Made by a program: the position numbers and the translations under genes. A stretch of 64,000 nucleotides of DNA from JAAEPI01 sp964352625 (GTDB lineage Bacteria; Bacteroidota; Bacteroidia; Cytophagales; Cyclobacteriaceae). How positions within the stretch are numbered: the first letter of the stretch is position 1; every line of letters begins with the position of its first letter. Positions 26,258-34,313 of this stretch are shown here, in pieces. The notes under the pieces were generated by a model. It saw nothing but the letters and a program-made list of their open reading frames with translations. It was not told where the DNA came from and made no database searches. The DNA lies in NCBI GenBank assembly GCA_964352625.1, contig CAYGSD010000002.1, positions 124,001 through 188,000 of the forward strand, given 5' to 3'.

Positions 26258-27829
26258 TCAGAAAAAATTTGGCTGATGAGGTACAGCTTGCTGCTCACCT
26301 TTGCGATCATCTCTTATACCCTGTTACATAGTTGCTTGAATTATCCAGAGCAACGTGTTATTAATCTTTCGTCTGAGCAGGTTGATTTCATTGTGAATGT
26401 GACTCTTGACAGTTCCTTGGATCAATCTCGAGATTCTATCGTTCATACTTATCTGTTCGTTTCGGGCTATTACAGCGGAGTGAAAAAACCAGAGTCATTG
26501 CCTGATGAAATAAGCGATCCAATGCGGATTCTAGACCCTTCATTGCTTCGGTCGTATCTGACTTCATACACGTATGTTCGACCATCTACCTTTTGGCTGG
26601 ATGGAGGGCTTTCGTATTTAGAAATCGTGTTTTGGTCTTGGTTTGGTGTGCTTTCTAGCTTGCTTTATCATGGTACCGAGGCGATGAGATTGTCCAAATT
26701 TGACCCGAAGGAGCTGGCGGTTCACTATGCCAAACTATTCTACACACCCCTTGTAACCATCGTGTTAATTCTCTGCATCGATTGGGTGATTGATGGTGGT
26801 GATTTGGATTTAAGGAGCATTGACTATTGGCTAGTAGTTTTATCATTTGTTCTGGGATTCTATTCTCGTAAATCCATTGATTTGTTAGATAGAATTAAGG
26901 ATTTGATTTTTAAATCAGGCAAATCCAGCGAGCAAGAGGGAAAGACGCAACCTGACGATCACGAAATGAGCCCTATTGATAAGGCAATTGAGGTGAATAT
27001 TGAAGAGTTTGAAAAACTCCCCAACTTCCTAAGGGCTTATCCGGGGATTGATTACTCCAAAGCCGAACCACAAAATTGCGCATTTATAGAGCTCTCCGAT
27101 GCGGATGATTCCAAGTTGAAAATACCACTTGGGTACAAGGTAGGAGAGTTTGAAAGAACTGTGCCGACAGTGGTACTCAAGAATGTGAAACCCTCGGAAT
27201 CCACGATAGGCCAAGGGGACGCTATTGCCAATGATAATTATCTCAGCTATCTGGGAACCATTGGCTGTCCGGTTTTGGACGCTGATGAGAATTTGAGATT
27301 GATTTCTTGTGCACATGTGCTAGCCGGAGGTGTTTTTGATCCGACCGTTTACAAGGGTGATCTAGACGCACCCGAGCCTGTGGTTGATGCTAGCGCTCAT
27401 CGAATCGGAGACTTCATTTATGGATTTCAAAACAATCAATTCGATTTTGGCCTTTGTTCAGTCGATGACCAAGCTTCAGTTGATTCGTGCGGATTGGAGC
27501 CTGAGCCGGTAGATATTGGATCGCTCACAGGCCCTACTAATCTTCACTTCAAAGGACAGGTAAGTGAGGGTAGTGGTTTTCTTATCGCCAAAAATCAAAC
27601 GGAGAGAATCGTTTTTGATGGAAACTATCATACCCTTACCGGACTGATCAAAGTAGCTCATGTTAATGGAGAAAGTTATCGTCCTATTTCGGAAAAGGGA
27701 GATTCAGGATCCATTTTATTTACTGACCAACAAAGGGCCGTGGCTATGATAGTGTCTAGTAATGACCATTTCACTTTTGGTTTTCCCATTGCTTCCATTT
27801 TTTCATTTTACAACCTTAAAATCTACTAG
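26246..27829 (+). CDS. Membrane protein with a C-terminal trypsin-like serine protease domain
   Basis: 527 residues, family not recognised. Hydrophobic segments lie at about 12-30, 124-141, 164-182 and 193-209, separated by an N-terminal extramembrane domain (31-123). A C-terminal domain (about 325-527) carries all three chymotrypsin-fold blocks: ISCAHVL (His357), FDFGL (Asp400) and GDSGSILF (Ser487). With four crossings and an inside N-terminus, the protease domain would face the cytoplasm, which is unusual for this fold in bacteria. It is followed two bases later by the exported barrel-like gene. No clear ribosome site precedes the ATG; Met11 is an alternative start. Confidence 0.6.
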   Translation: MKFTSEKIWLMRYSLLLTFAIISYTLLHSCLNYPEQRVINLSSEQVDFIVNVTLDSSLDQSRDSIVHTYLFVSGYYSGVKKPESLPDEISDPMRILDPSLLRSYLTSYTYVRPSTFWLDGGLSYLEIVFWSWFGVLSSLLYHGTEAMRLSKFDPKELAVHYAKLFYTPLVTIVLILCIDWVIDGGDLDLRSIDYWLVVLSFVLGFYSRKSIDLLDRIKDLIFKSGKSSEQEGKTQPDDHEMSPIDKAIEVNIEEFEKLPNFLRAYPGIDYSKAEPQNCAFIELSDADDSKLKIPLGYKVGEFERTVPTVVLKNVKPSESTIGQGDAIANDNYLSYLGTIGCPVLDADENLRLISCAHVLAGGVFDPTVYKGDLDAPEPVVDASAHRIGDFIYGFQNNQFDFGLCSVDDQASVDSCGLEPEPVDIGSLTGPTNLHFKGQVSEGSGFLIAKNQTERIVFDGNYHTLTGLIKVAHVNGESYRPISEKGDSGSILFTDQQRAVAMIVSSNDHFTFGFPIASIFSFYNLKIY

Positions 27830-27831
27830 CC

Positions 27832-29832
27832 ATGAAAATCTTTAGCACCAGTTTTCTAATTACCTTCTCATTTGCCATTGCAGCGCAATTCCCAACTTCT
27901 AGTGTACTTGGGGGTGGTGGAGCAACGACAACCTCTACCATCACCACGGATCAACCATCGGCATCTTTTACCGATTCCACCGCGACTATTAGTATGAACC
28001 CAAACACTGATGCGGGTGAGCTTCTGAGATATGTAGCGGCCGGAAAAAATGAAAAAGTGTTGGCGATGCTCCTGGCCTATGTGCAGATCAATGATCCTAA
28101 CGTAAAAACACCCGCCCAACTACAGTCGTATTTGCAAACGAACAATACCCTACTCGCGGAACTAGTTCTTAATTCTTTCTTAACACTAAAGGTAGCAGAG
28201 TCTACATCTGCCACAGCGGCCACAGGGGATCTTAGTAATTTTGGAGGGACTGCTTTCGTTGATGCCTTTGGGTCTTTTTTGGCAGATCGTTTCAAGGAAG
28301 AATTGACCATTCGATATTTGGAGAAATTCAAGACCGAACTTACGACAGGAGATGCTGCGGACGACTTTAAGAAAGTGCTTCCAAGCACTCATGAAGTGTT
28401 GGTTTTGAGCGATGTTTTTCGGTTTAGCGAATTTGTAAAGACCCTTCAGGATGCTTTTCAGGATGACCTAAAAGAATTGCCCGGCAATTTTCCCGATTGG
28501 ATGAGGGAAAAGAACGATAAGGATGAACACCTGAAATATTACCTCTTGTACGATTTTGCCAGATCTGTTGCTCAAGACGGCAGTAATCCATTGAGATATT
28601 TATCAGAAATAGAAAACAATGAGCTGTTGAAGGATGCTGAGGAAATTATCCGAACATCGAAGGAAGAGGCCTACATTTTTAATTCCATTCGACTAAGTGG
28701 GGTTTTTATACGGGCCTTTGCCAAAGAATCAGGAAATGGAATTGTTACATCGAGTAAAATTTTTAATGATCCCCAAATAGCGAGGCTGTTTGTAGGCCTA
28801 GTGTTGGAAAAAGAACGGAGCACGCTTAAGACGATCGAATTTCCACGTCAAGGTGGGGCAGTGAGCGTCATTGAGTTGATAAATACCAAGTTGAAAGAGG
28901 GGAAAGAGGCATTGGAACTCATCAAGCCCATTCATAATTCTATTCTGGATATTGTTGCGGCCACATCCAGTGTGGAGAGCGCAGTGAAGAAGGGAACAAA
29001 AATACCGTTTAGTGAGGTAGAATCTACGCTTGGTGCTTTGGAGGAGTTGGCTAATGAATTAAAGGATTTTTTCCCGGACTATGACGAGAACAGCGTGAAG
29101 AATACATGGGTACTTGCGAATGATTTCGCGAAGCTTGTGAAGTTAATTGGAGAAGAAAAGTTTGGATTGGCACTCACTCACTCTGTGGCTTTAATGAATA
29201 CCATGGGTGTGGATGAAAACAGCGCATTTTACAAAGCCTATAAAAAGTATGGGCAATTCATTGTGAATGTGGCTGAGGCAGAAAGCAAGGAGGAAATGCA
29301 AGCTGCGATTGAATTGGCCGCAATGCCAGTCGGTAGCTATAGAGTTAAGCGAAGCGTGAAATACAACATTGCGCTAAATGGATATGTTGGATTTGTATAT
29401 GGCAAGGAGACCTTAAGAAATCGAGGAACAATGGATGTTCCGGTCAGTCGAAACTCTAAAATACTAGGTATGACAGCCCCGGTTGGCTTGGCATTTAGCA
29501 CTTCGAATGCAGACGATGTGGACAGGAATGGAAGTTCTTGGTCACTTTTCGTAAGCATTATTGATCTTGGGGCCGTTACGGCCTTTAGGTTGAAAGAGGA
29601 TGCGGCAACAGACTTGCCGGAAGTAGAGCTAAAAAATTTCATAGCTCCTGGCGCCTATTTGATTCATGGATTTAAGAATACCCCATTGTCTTTAGGAGCC
29701 GGATGGCAATATGGTCCCCAAGTGAGAAATATTGCGAATTTTGAAGAATCAGATGTTGTGTCCGCTCACAGCGTAAGGGTCTTTTTGGCTGTGGATATTC
29801 CATTAATTAATTTCCATTCAAAATCAGAGTAA
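27832..29832 (+). CDS. Exported protein with barrel-like C-terminus, partner of the protease gene
   Basis: 666 residues, not recognised. A signal peptide (1-18, ending IAAQ) is followed by a Thr/Ser-rich stretch with GGGGATTTSTITT (26-38), a long helical, acidic middle part (about 60-495) and a C-terminal portion of about 160 residues rich in alternating strands (IALNGYVGFVYG, WSLFVSIIDLGAVTAF, LSLGAGWQYGPQ, SVRVFLAVDIPLI) that looks like a small outer-membrane barrel. It starts two bases after the protease-domain gene, so both come from one transcript. Function unknown; a role as the envelope partner or substrate of the protease protein is only inferred. Confidence 0.6.
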   Translation: MKIFSTSFLITFSFAIAAQFPTSSVLGGGGATTTSTITTDQPSASFTDSTATISMNPNTDAGELLRYVAAGKNEKVLAMLLAYVQINDPNVKTPAQLQSYLQTNNTLLAELVLNSFLTLKVAESTSATAATGDLSNFGGTAFVDAFGSFLADRFKEELTIRYLEKFKTELTTGDAADDFKKVLPSTHEVLVLSDVFRFSEFVKTLQDAFQDDLKELPGNFPDWMREKNDKDEHLKYYLLYDFARSVAQDGSNPLRYLSEIENNELLKDAEEIIRTSKEEAYIFNSIRLSGVFIRAFAKESGNGIVTSSKIFNDPQIARLFVGLVLEKERSTLKTIEFPRQGGAVSVIELINTKLKEGKEALELIKPIHNSILDIVAATSSVESAVKKGTKIPFSEVESTLGALEELANELKDFFPDYDENSVKNTWVLANDFAKLVKLIGEEKFGLALTHSVALMNTMGVDENSAFYKAYKKYGQFIVNVAEAESKEEMQAAIELAAMPVGSYRVKRSVKYNIALNGYVGFVYGKETLRNRGTMDVPVSRNSKILGMTAPVGLAFSTSNADDVDRNGSSWSLFVSIIDLGAVTAFRLKEDAATDLPEVELKNFIAPGAYLIHGFKNTPLSLGAGWQYGPQVRNIANFEESDVVSAHSVRVFLAVDIPLINFHSKSE

Positions 29833-29838
29833 TCCATA

Positions 29839-29938
29839 CCGCACAAACCTTCGTGAATTCGTCCTCATTTCGAACCCTCTACTCGGCCCCATCCCAAATC
29901 AATAAAATAAAATAGCCTCCGAAAGGAGGCTATTTTAT
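29839..29938. repeat. 100-nt direct repeat, copy 2
   Basis: Second copy of the block at 25938-26039, starting six bases after the barrel-like gene and ending four bases before the 3' end of ssrA. In this copy the hairpin loop is gaaa, the reverse complement of the loop in copy 1, so the stem-loop is flipped relative to its flanks. Confidence 0.85.
29909..29936. terminator. Bidirectional terminator of ssrA and the barrel-like gene
   Basis: A 12-bp perfect stem, aaaatagcctcc / ggaggctatttt, with loop gaaa lies between two converging units: ssrA on the minus strand and the protease/barrel operon on the plus strand. Confidence 0.85.
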
Positions 29939-29942
29939 TTTG

Positions 29943-30335
29943 TGGAACCGGAGGGATTCGAACCCTCGTCCAGCTAAGGAAACAGCAAGCCCGCTACATG
30001 CTTAGTCTATCATTGGTTCTCGTCGATTAGGCCGGGGAAAGACACCCTACCTCAAAGACCAGTCACTTAATTTCACCCCGAATCCGTGACACTACCCAGA
30101 GCTATCCCTAAATTTCGACACCTCATGGTCCAAGCTTAAAGGGCAGAAGCTCAGTGAGATGTGACAGTCCCGACTTAGTCGGGATTAGCAATTTCAGATC
30201 TTAGATCTAAAATTAAGCTGCCATGGCGTAATTAGATTCGCCAATTATAGTTTGATCAATTTGATTGCGGATGTATGATCAGCACCCGACATGCTGGCGT
30301 ACAGTTTACACTTCCTGTCAATTCCAGTCGGTCCC
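29943..30335 (-). ncRNA. ssrA: tmRNA
   Basis: About 393 nt. The 5' GGGACCG pairs with the 3' CGGTTCC of the acceptor stem; the T arm reads GGTTCGAATCCCTCC. The CCA end is not encoded. The tag frame at 30213-30242 reads GGC GAA TCT AAT TAC GCC ATG GCA GCT TAA, giving GESNYAMAA, close to the GENNYALAA-like tags of Bacteroidota. After the tag stop, helix 5 contains the palindrome tcccgacttagtcggga (30168-30184). It rescues stalled ribosomes with SmpB. Confidence 0.97.
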
Positions 30336-30379
30336 AAAACTTGTCCCGACTTGTGTCGGGAATTTCAATGAACGGATTA

Positions 30380-30387
30380 CAAAGATA
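30380..30387 (-). promoter_or_regulatory. -7 element of ssrA
   Basis: On the minus strand TATCTTTG matches TAnnTTTG exactly, about 45 bases upstream of the mature tmRNA 5' end. The leader between them, which contains tcccgacttgtgtcggga (30344-30361), would be removed by RNase P. An ATTG lies 15 bases further upstream, somewhat short for a -33 box. Confidence 0.5.
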
Positions 30388-30475
30388 ACCAGATAGGTAG
30401 GTCAATCTCTTTAGTAAAACCCCTAATCCGAATATTTAATTCACTCAATTCATTCGCTTTTGGTATCATAGCGGC

Positions 30476-31660
30476 GTGAAATTTCTTCAAATCCTGCTTA
30501 TCTGCTTTGCCTGGTCCGTTTCAGGCCAATCCTACGATGAGGCCATTCAGAAGGCCGACAGTATGACAAGAAGGTATGCCAACCAAATTTTTAATAAGGC
30601 GGGTGTAGTGGGAGTCTTCTACGCGGGTAAGGACACGATCATGGCACATGGTCGAATCAATGGCCTTGGGAGAAAGGCGGATAAAGATGATGTATTCCAA
30701 ATAGGCTCTGTTAGCAAAACCATCACGGGACTTATGTTCGCCCGTGCACTCGAAGAGGGCTGGTTTCAGCTAGATGATTCTATTGCTCCTTTTTTGGACA
30801 TTAAGGAAAAACACAGGAGCAAGTTTGATTCCGTTACATTTCGACAAGTTGTGACGCATACAGCCGGTTTGCCAAATAATACGCTAGATGTTTTGGGGCC
30901 AACATTTGTTGCAGGGGCAGGAGTGGGGATCATTAAGAACCAACTCATTTTGGCTCCTCTGGGAGCACCAGCTTTGGTGATCTACTTACCGTGGCATGCA
31001 GCTTTTGTACCGCCACTCCCGCATTTTGCAACTTACGGAAGGGGCTCGCGACGAACCGATCTACACTTCGCCAAATTGAAAAAGCACAAGGAATTCAAAT
31101 ACTCGAATGTTGGTTTCGGTGTGCTAGGAAACATTCTCGCCCGACATTATGAAACGAATTTTGAAGGACTGCTTCAGCAGGAGTTTTGTGAGCCTCTTGG
31201 GCTAAAGGAAACATCCACTCAACCTAAGAATTTACCTAAGGGCAGTTATGCCACACCCCATGATTTCTTCGGAATCCGGACAGTAAGAACACAATTTGCC
31301 GAGTGGGGAATGGAAGGAGCCGGGGATATTAAAATGTCGGCGAAGGACCTGATGGTGTATCTGCGCATGCAGTTTGACAATGACCACCCCATGTCTTCGG
31401 CGGTGCAGTTTCAGCAAGAGACCCTCTTTGAGCAGGATCATCCGAAGCACCCCGAGGTGGCCGCTGTGGGAATTGGGTGGTTAAAGGATATTGAGGAGGA
31501 TGGTACCGAAATTCTTTGGCATCACGATCACCTGCTTGGCTCGAGTGCTTTCATTGGATTTTTACCAGAAAAACAGATTGGTATTTTCATTTTGGCAAAC
31601 AATGCCAAGGATCGGAAGCTGACCAAGCTGGGCTTTTGGTGGCTTAGGGAGCAGTTATAA
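30476..31660 (+). CDS. Exported beta-lactamase-fold serine hydrolase
   Basis: 394 residues from a GTG start giving MKFLQILLICFAWSVSGQ, a signal peptide. SVSK (SxxK) near 83 and YSNVGF (YxN) near 208 are the class C/esterase motifs; the late HHDHLLGSSAF is at the place of the KTG/HxG box. Between SxxK and YxN there is an unusual hydrophobic, Pro- and Ala-rich insertion (about 145-190). The family includes D-amino acid peptidases, esterases and beta-lactamases; which of these applies here cannot be told. Confidence 0.82.
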   Translation: MKFLQILLICFAWSVSGQSYDEAIQKADSMTRRYANQIFNKAGVVGVFYAGKDTIMAHGRINGLGRKADKDDVFQIGSVSKTITGLMFARALEEGWFQLDDSIAPFLDIKEKHRSKFDSVTFRQVVTHTAGLPNNTLDVLGPTFVAGAGVGIIKNQLILAPLGAPALVIYLPWHAAFVPPLPHFATYGRGSRRTDLHFAKLKKHKEFKYSNVGFGVLGNILARHYETNFEGLLQQEFCEPLGLKETSTQPKNLPKGSYATPHDFFGIRTVRTQFAEWGMEGAGDIKMSAKDLMVYLRMQFDNDHPMSSAVQFQQETLFEQDHPKHPEVAAVGIGWLKDIEEDGTEILWHHDHLLGSSAFIGFLPEKQIGIFILANNAKDRKLTKLGFWWLREQL

Positions 31661-31669
31661 AATTCAAAA

Positions 31670-31750
31670 GCCGTCATCGCGAGAGGAACGAAGTAATCTC
31701 AAGTAGGTCAAGCTTATTTGAGATTGCTTCACTGCGTTCGCAATGACGGC
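31670..31750. repeat. Intergenic palindrome of the CGTCATTGCGA type
   Basis: gccgtcatcgcgag at 31670-31683 is mirrored by cgttcgcaatgacggc ending at 31750, with an internal ctcaagta / ttgag pairing (around 31699-31725). It is the second copy of the inner palindrome seen at about 712-793 and lies between converging genes, where it may act as a terminator. Confidence 0.75.
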
Positions 31751-31773
31751 AAGTTTTCTTGATTTGTGGTCAC

Positions 31774-32931
31774 CTAGAGAGTGATCCCTACGGTGAAGGC
31801 ATTGAGCTTTGCTCCACCAGGTCCTCGACCATTTGCGAATACTTCGTTGAGGTCATAGAGAACGAAGAAATCACACGATCCAAAACCTACTTGTCCTCTG
31901 ATGCCGTATCGGAAATTTTCAAGATAGAAATGGTCGCTTTCTTTGGTTCTGTCTCGGCTGCCTCTGTCTTTGAAAACAAACTTAGACTTGGAACCCAAGC
32001 GATAGCTGGCATACATTCCACCACCAATTCTGAATCCTTTTTTGCGGTAACTCTTGAAGGTAAAACCATCTCCTTTCGTAGCGCTCACTCTTCTGGATCC
32101 TTTGGAGAAATCAAGCACTGGCACCAAGCTGGCGTTGATGTAGGTGGTCGATAGTTTACTCTTTATGCCAACTGCATCCGCGGGAAGTCCTTCAACCACC
32201 TCTACTTGGGTATCTCCTTTTGTGAATTGGAAGTCGGTATCCTCCAGCTTCCAATTGTACATGTTAAATCCGCCACCCCATTCTAGAAATATCGGCCCGG
32301 CCACTTTGGTGCTGTTGATCCAGTTTAATCCCACATACCACGACCCCCAGGGCTTCACAGCGTATGGTTCGTTGTTTTCATTCGGCAAAGTTCCGTCTTT
32401 CTCCATCCAGTTATTTAGTCCTATTTCCACATTGAAGAAATGACGAGTTCTATCGGTCTCTTCCTTCACGTATGAGTACTTTTTCAGATCAAGATCATTT
32501 CCATCGTAGCGTTCAAACTCGTCGATTTTGTTAGGGTCCACTGCGAGTTCCATGCCGCCAATTCTGATTCGGATATTGTCTAAGTCTTCCTCCGTGATCA
32601 GCACGGTATCACCCTCAGCTACTCCCTCACCGAACAAGACCTTGGGACTGTCGATCAAATATTTGCTGCCGTCCTTATTCTCTAACTCCATGTAGTCTAC
32701 ATTGCTGCCCTGCACCGAGGAGTTCAGATCACGAATCATTTCGTTGATGTCGTATGCTTGTAGTTTTTTCAGTTCGATTCTGTCCTTTGTGTAAATCACA
32801 ATTCGGCTACCGTTTTCCAATTCGATGATAACCGTATCTCTTTCTACAGGTTCCATCATGTTGGTCGCATTAGATACCGCCGGTATCAAGGCCACCATTG
32901 CTAAAATTAAAAGCGTTTTTATCGTTTTCAT
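31774..32931 (-). CDS. Exported outer-membrane beta-barrel protein
   Basis: 385 residues with a signal peptide (1-23, ending VSNA). An N-terminal extramembrane part (30-155) contains acidic strands with SRIVIYTKDRIELKKL, followed by a C-terminal barrel-like region with alternating aromatic strands (YVGLNWINS, GGGMYASYRLGSK, YGIRGQVGFGSCDFFVLYDL) ending LNAFTVGITL. It is third in the operon with the ECF sigma factor and its anti-sigma-like protein, so it is probably a target or sensor of that system. Confidence 0.72.
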   Translation of the reverse strand: MKTIKTLLILAMVALIPAVSNATNMMEPVERDTVIIELENGSRIVIYTKDRIELKKLQAYDINEMIRDLNSSVQGSNVDYMELENKDGSKYLIDSPKVLFGEGVAEGDTVLITEEDLDNIRIRIGGMELAVDPNKIDEFERYDGNDLDLKKYSYVKEETDRTRHFFNVEIGLNNWMEKDGTLPNENNEPYAVKPWGSWYVGLNWINSTKVAGPIFLEWGGGFNMYNWKLEDTDFQFTKGDTQVEVVEGLPADAVGIKSKLSTTYINASLVPVLDFSKGSRRVSATKGDGFTFKSYRKKGFRIGGGMYASYRLGSKSKFVFKDRGSRDRTKESDHFYLENFRYGIRGQVGFGSCDFFVLYDLNEVFANGRGPGGAKLNAFTVGITL

Positions 32932-32949
32932 GTGTCCGTTATTTTGAGT

Positions 32950-33621
32950 CTAATTATTAATTCCGTTAAAAAAATTGTTCTTTGTTTCGCGAATACTCGC
33001 AATCATATCTCCTGGTGAAATCTCTCTAGCCTTGGCAATTAGTTTCCCCATTTTAGTCTTGTCGTCAGTCTTCAAAGTGTCAGGCTCTGGCTGACTGCTG
33101 GCGATGTAGGTGATCTGAACTGATAGCTGAGGAAGCAAGGCCGCTTCGTCCACCTCTTCGATGATTTCGGGTTCCGGCATTTCGATCAATGCCAAGGATT
33201 CAATGGGATGAATCTCTGGAGCGTCCAGTAGTTCTATTGTTTCAGGCTCACTTGTCTTTTCTACTGCTGCGAATTGCCGTGAACTTTTTTGATTTCTAGT
33301 TGGAGTAGTCTTCTTCTCAACAGGTACCGTTTCTACCTTTTCAAATACAGGCAACTCAAACACCGGAGTTCCTATTTTTACGGGGTGGTCAGGGTTGATA
33401 TACACCACTTCCCCGGTAGTAGTAGAATTATCATTTAGTTGAATCACTGCCACGGCTGATACAGCTAGAATCAAAATGGCTGCCGCCACGCGCATCCAAA
33501 CTACAGGACGCTTTTTGCCTTTTAATTCTGCACTAATTTGATTCCAGGCTTCATCGGTTGGAGGCGTTTCGTGCCTCGCGAGTTTATCCTGAAACAACTG
33601 ATCTAATTTTCTATTTTCCAT
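32950..33621 (-). CDS. Anti-sigma-like single-pass membrane protein
   Basis: 223 residues. A cytoplasmic N-terminus (LDQLFQDKLARHETPPTDEAW) resembles the short sigma-binding region found in Bacteroidota anti-sigma proteins; one helix follows (VWMRVAAAILILAVSAVAVI, about 41-60) and then a periplasmic, Glu/Pro/Thr-rich region. Its gene overlaps the end of the ECF sigma gene by 11 bases. Role as anti-sigma factor is inferred from layout and position. Confidence 0.65.
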   Translation of the reverse strand: MENRKLDQLFQDKLARHETPPTDEAWNQISAELKGKKRPVVWMRVAAAILILAVSAVAVIQLNDNSTTTGEVVYINPDHPVKIGTPVFELPVFEKVETVPVEKKTTPTRNQKSSRQFAAVEKTSEPETIELLDAPEIHPIESLALIEMPEPEIIEEVDEAALLPQLSVQITYIASSQPEPDTLKTDDKTKMGKLIAKAREISPGDMIASIRETKNNFFNGINN

Positions 33622-34189
33622 AACTCACTATCTCTTTTACTTCATTTTCTAATTCCACCAATTGCTTTTGCAAGAGCTTCCTGGCTCTGTTCAGTTGGGA
33701 TTTTGATGTGCCGGTACTTATGCCCAGCATGTCCCCAATTTCTTCGTGCTTGTAGCCCTCAATCGCATAAAGGTTGAAAACTGTCCGATAGCCAACCGGT
33801 AAATTTTCTATCAGCTTCAAAAGCTCTTCGGCGTGCATGCTGTCTGCTAGTGCTTCAAATTTTGGTTCTTCCTTCACTTCATCAATGTCCGTGTGCAGCG
33901 CCATGTTCTTGTGTTTCCTCAGGTACATCAGGCTCTCATTCACCATGATGCGCCTGATCCACCCTTCAAAACTTCCTTGCTCCTGAAACTGTCCAACGTT
34001 CTTGAAAACCTTCACCATTCCTCCGACCATCACGTGCTCGGCTTCCATTCGGTCCTTTATATACCGAATGCAAACAGTCAGCATCAGGGACGCGTACTTG
34101 TCGTAGACCGCCTTCTGGGCGCTGGACTTTCCTTTCTTGCAGTCCTTGATGAGTTCTCTTTCTTTCACGGATGTGTTTAATCGCAACAT
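33611..34189 (-). CDS. ECF-type RNA polymerase sigma factor
   Basis: 192 residues. Region 2 is at about 25-95 (YDKYASLMLTVCIRYIKDR, then FEGWIRRIMVNESL) and region 4 at about 125-180 (LPVGYRTVFNLYAIEGYKHE, then EIGDMLGISTGTSKSQLNRARKLL cut to a helix-turn-helix ending SQLNRARK). It heads an operon with an anti-sigma-like protein and an outer-membrane protein, the usual form of an envelope-stress regulon. The 124-base leader upstream holds no other feature I can support. Confidence 0.9.
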   Translation of the reverse strand: MLRLNTSVKERELIKDCKKGKSSAQKAVYDKYASLMLTVCIRYIKDRMEAEHVMVGGMVKVFKNVGQFQEQGSFEGWIRRIMVNESLMYLRKHKNMALHTDIDEVKEEPKFEALADSMHAEELLKLIENLPVGYRTVFNLYAIEGYKHEEIGDMLGISTGTSKSQLNRARKLLQKQLVELENEVKEIVSYGK

Positions 34190-34313
34190 TGGTCAAGCTT
34201 CACAGGGTAGATGTCCTGTAGGCAGGAATGGTTGCGCGGGTATGAAAAAAAATTATACGAGCTTCATTGTTAGCTCGTTAGCGGTTGTAAATTACGGCAA
34301 CTCATAATCCAAA

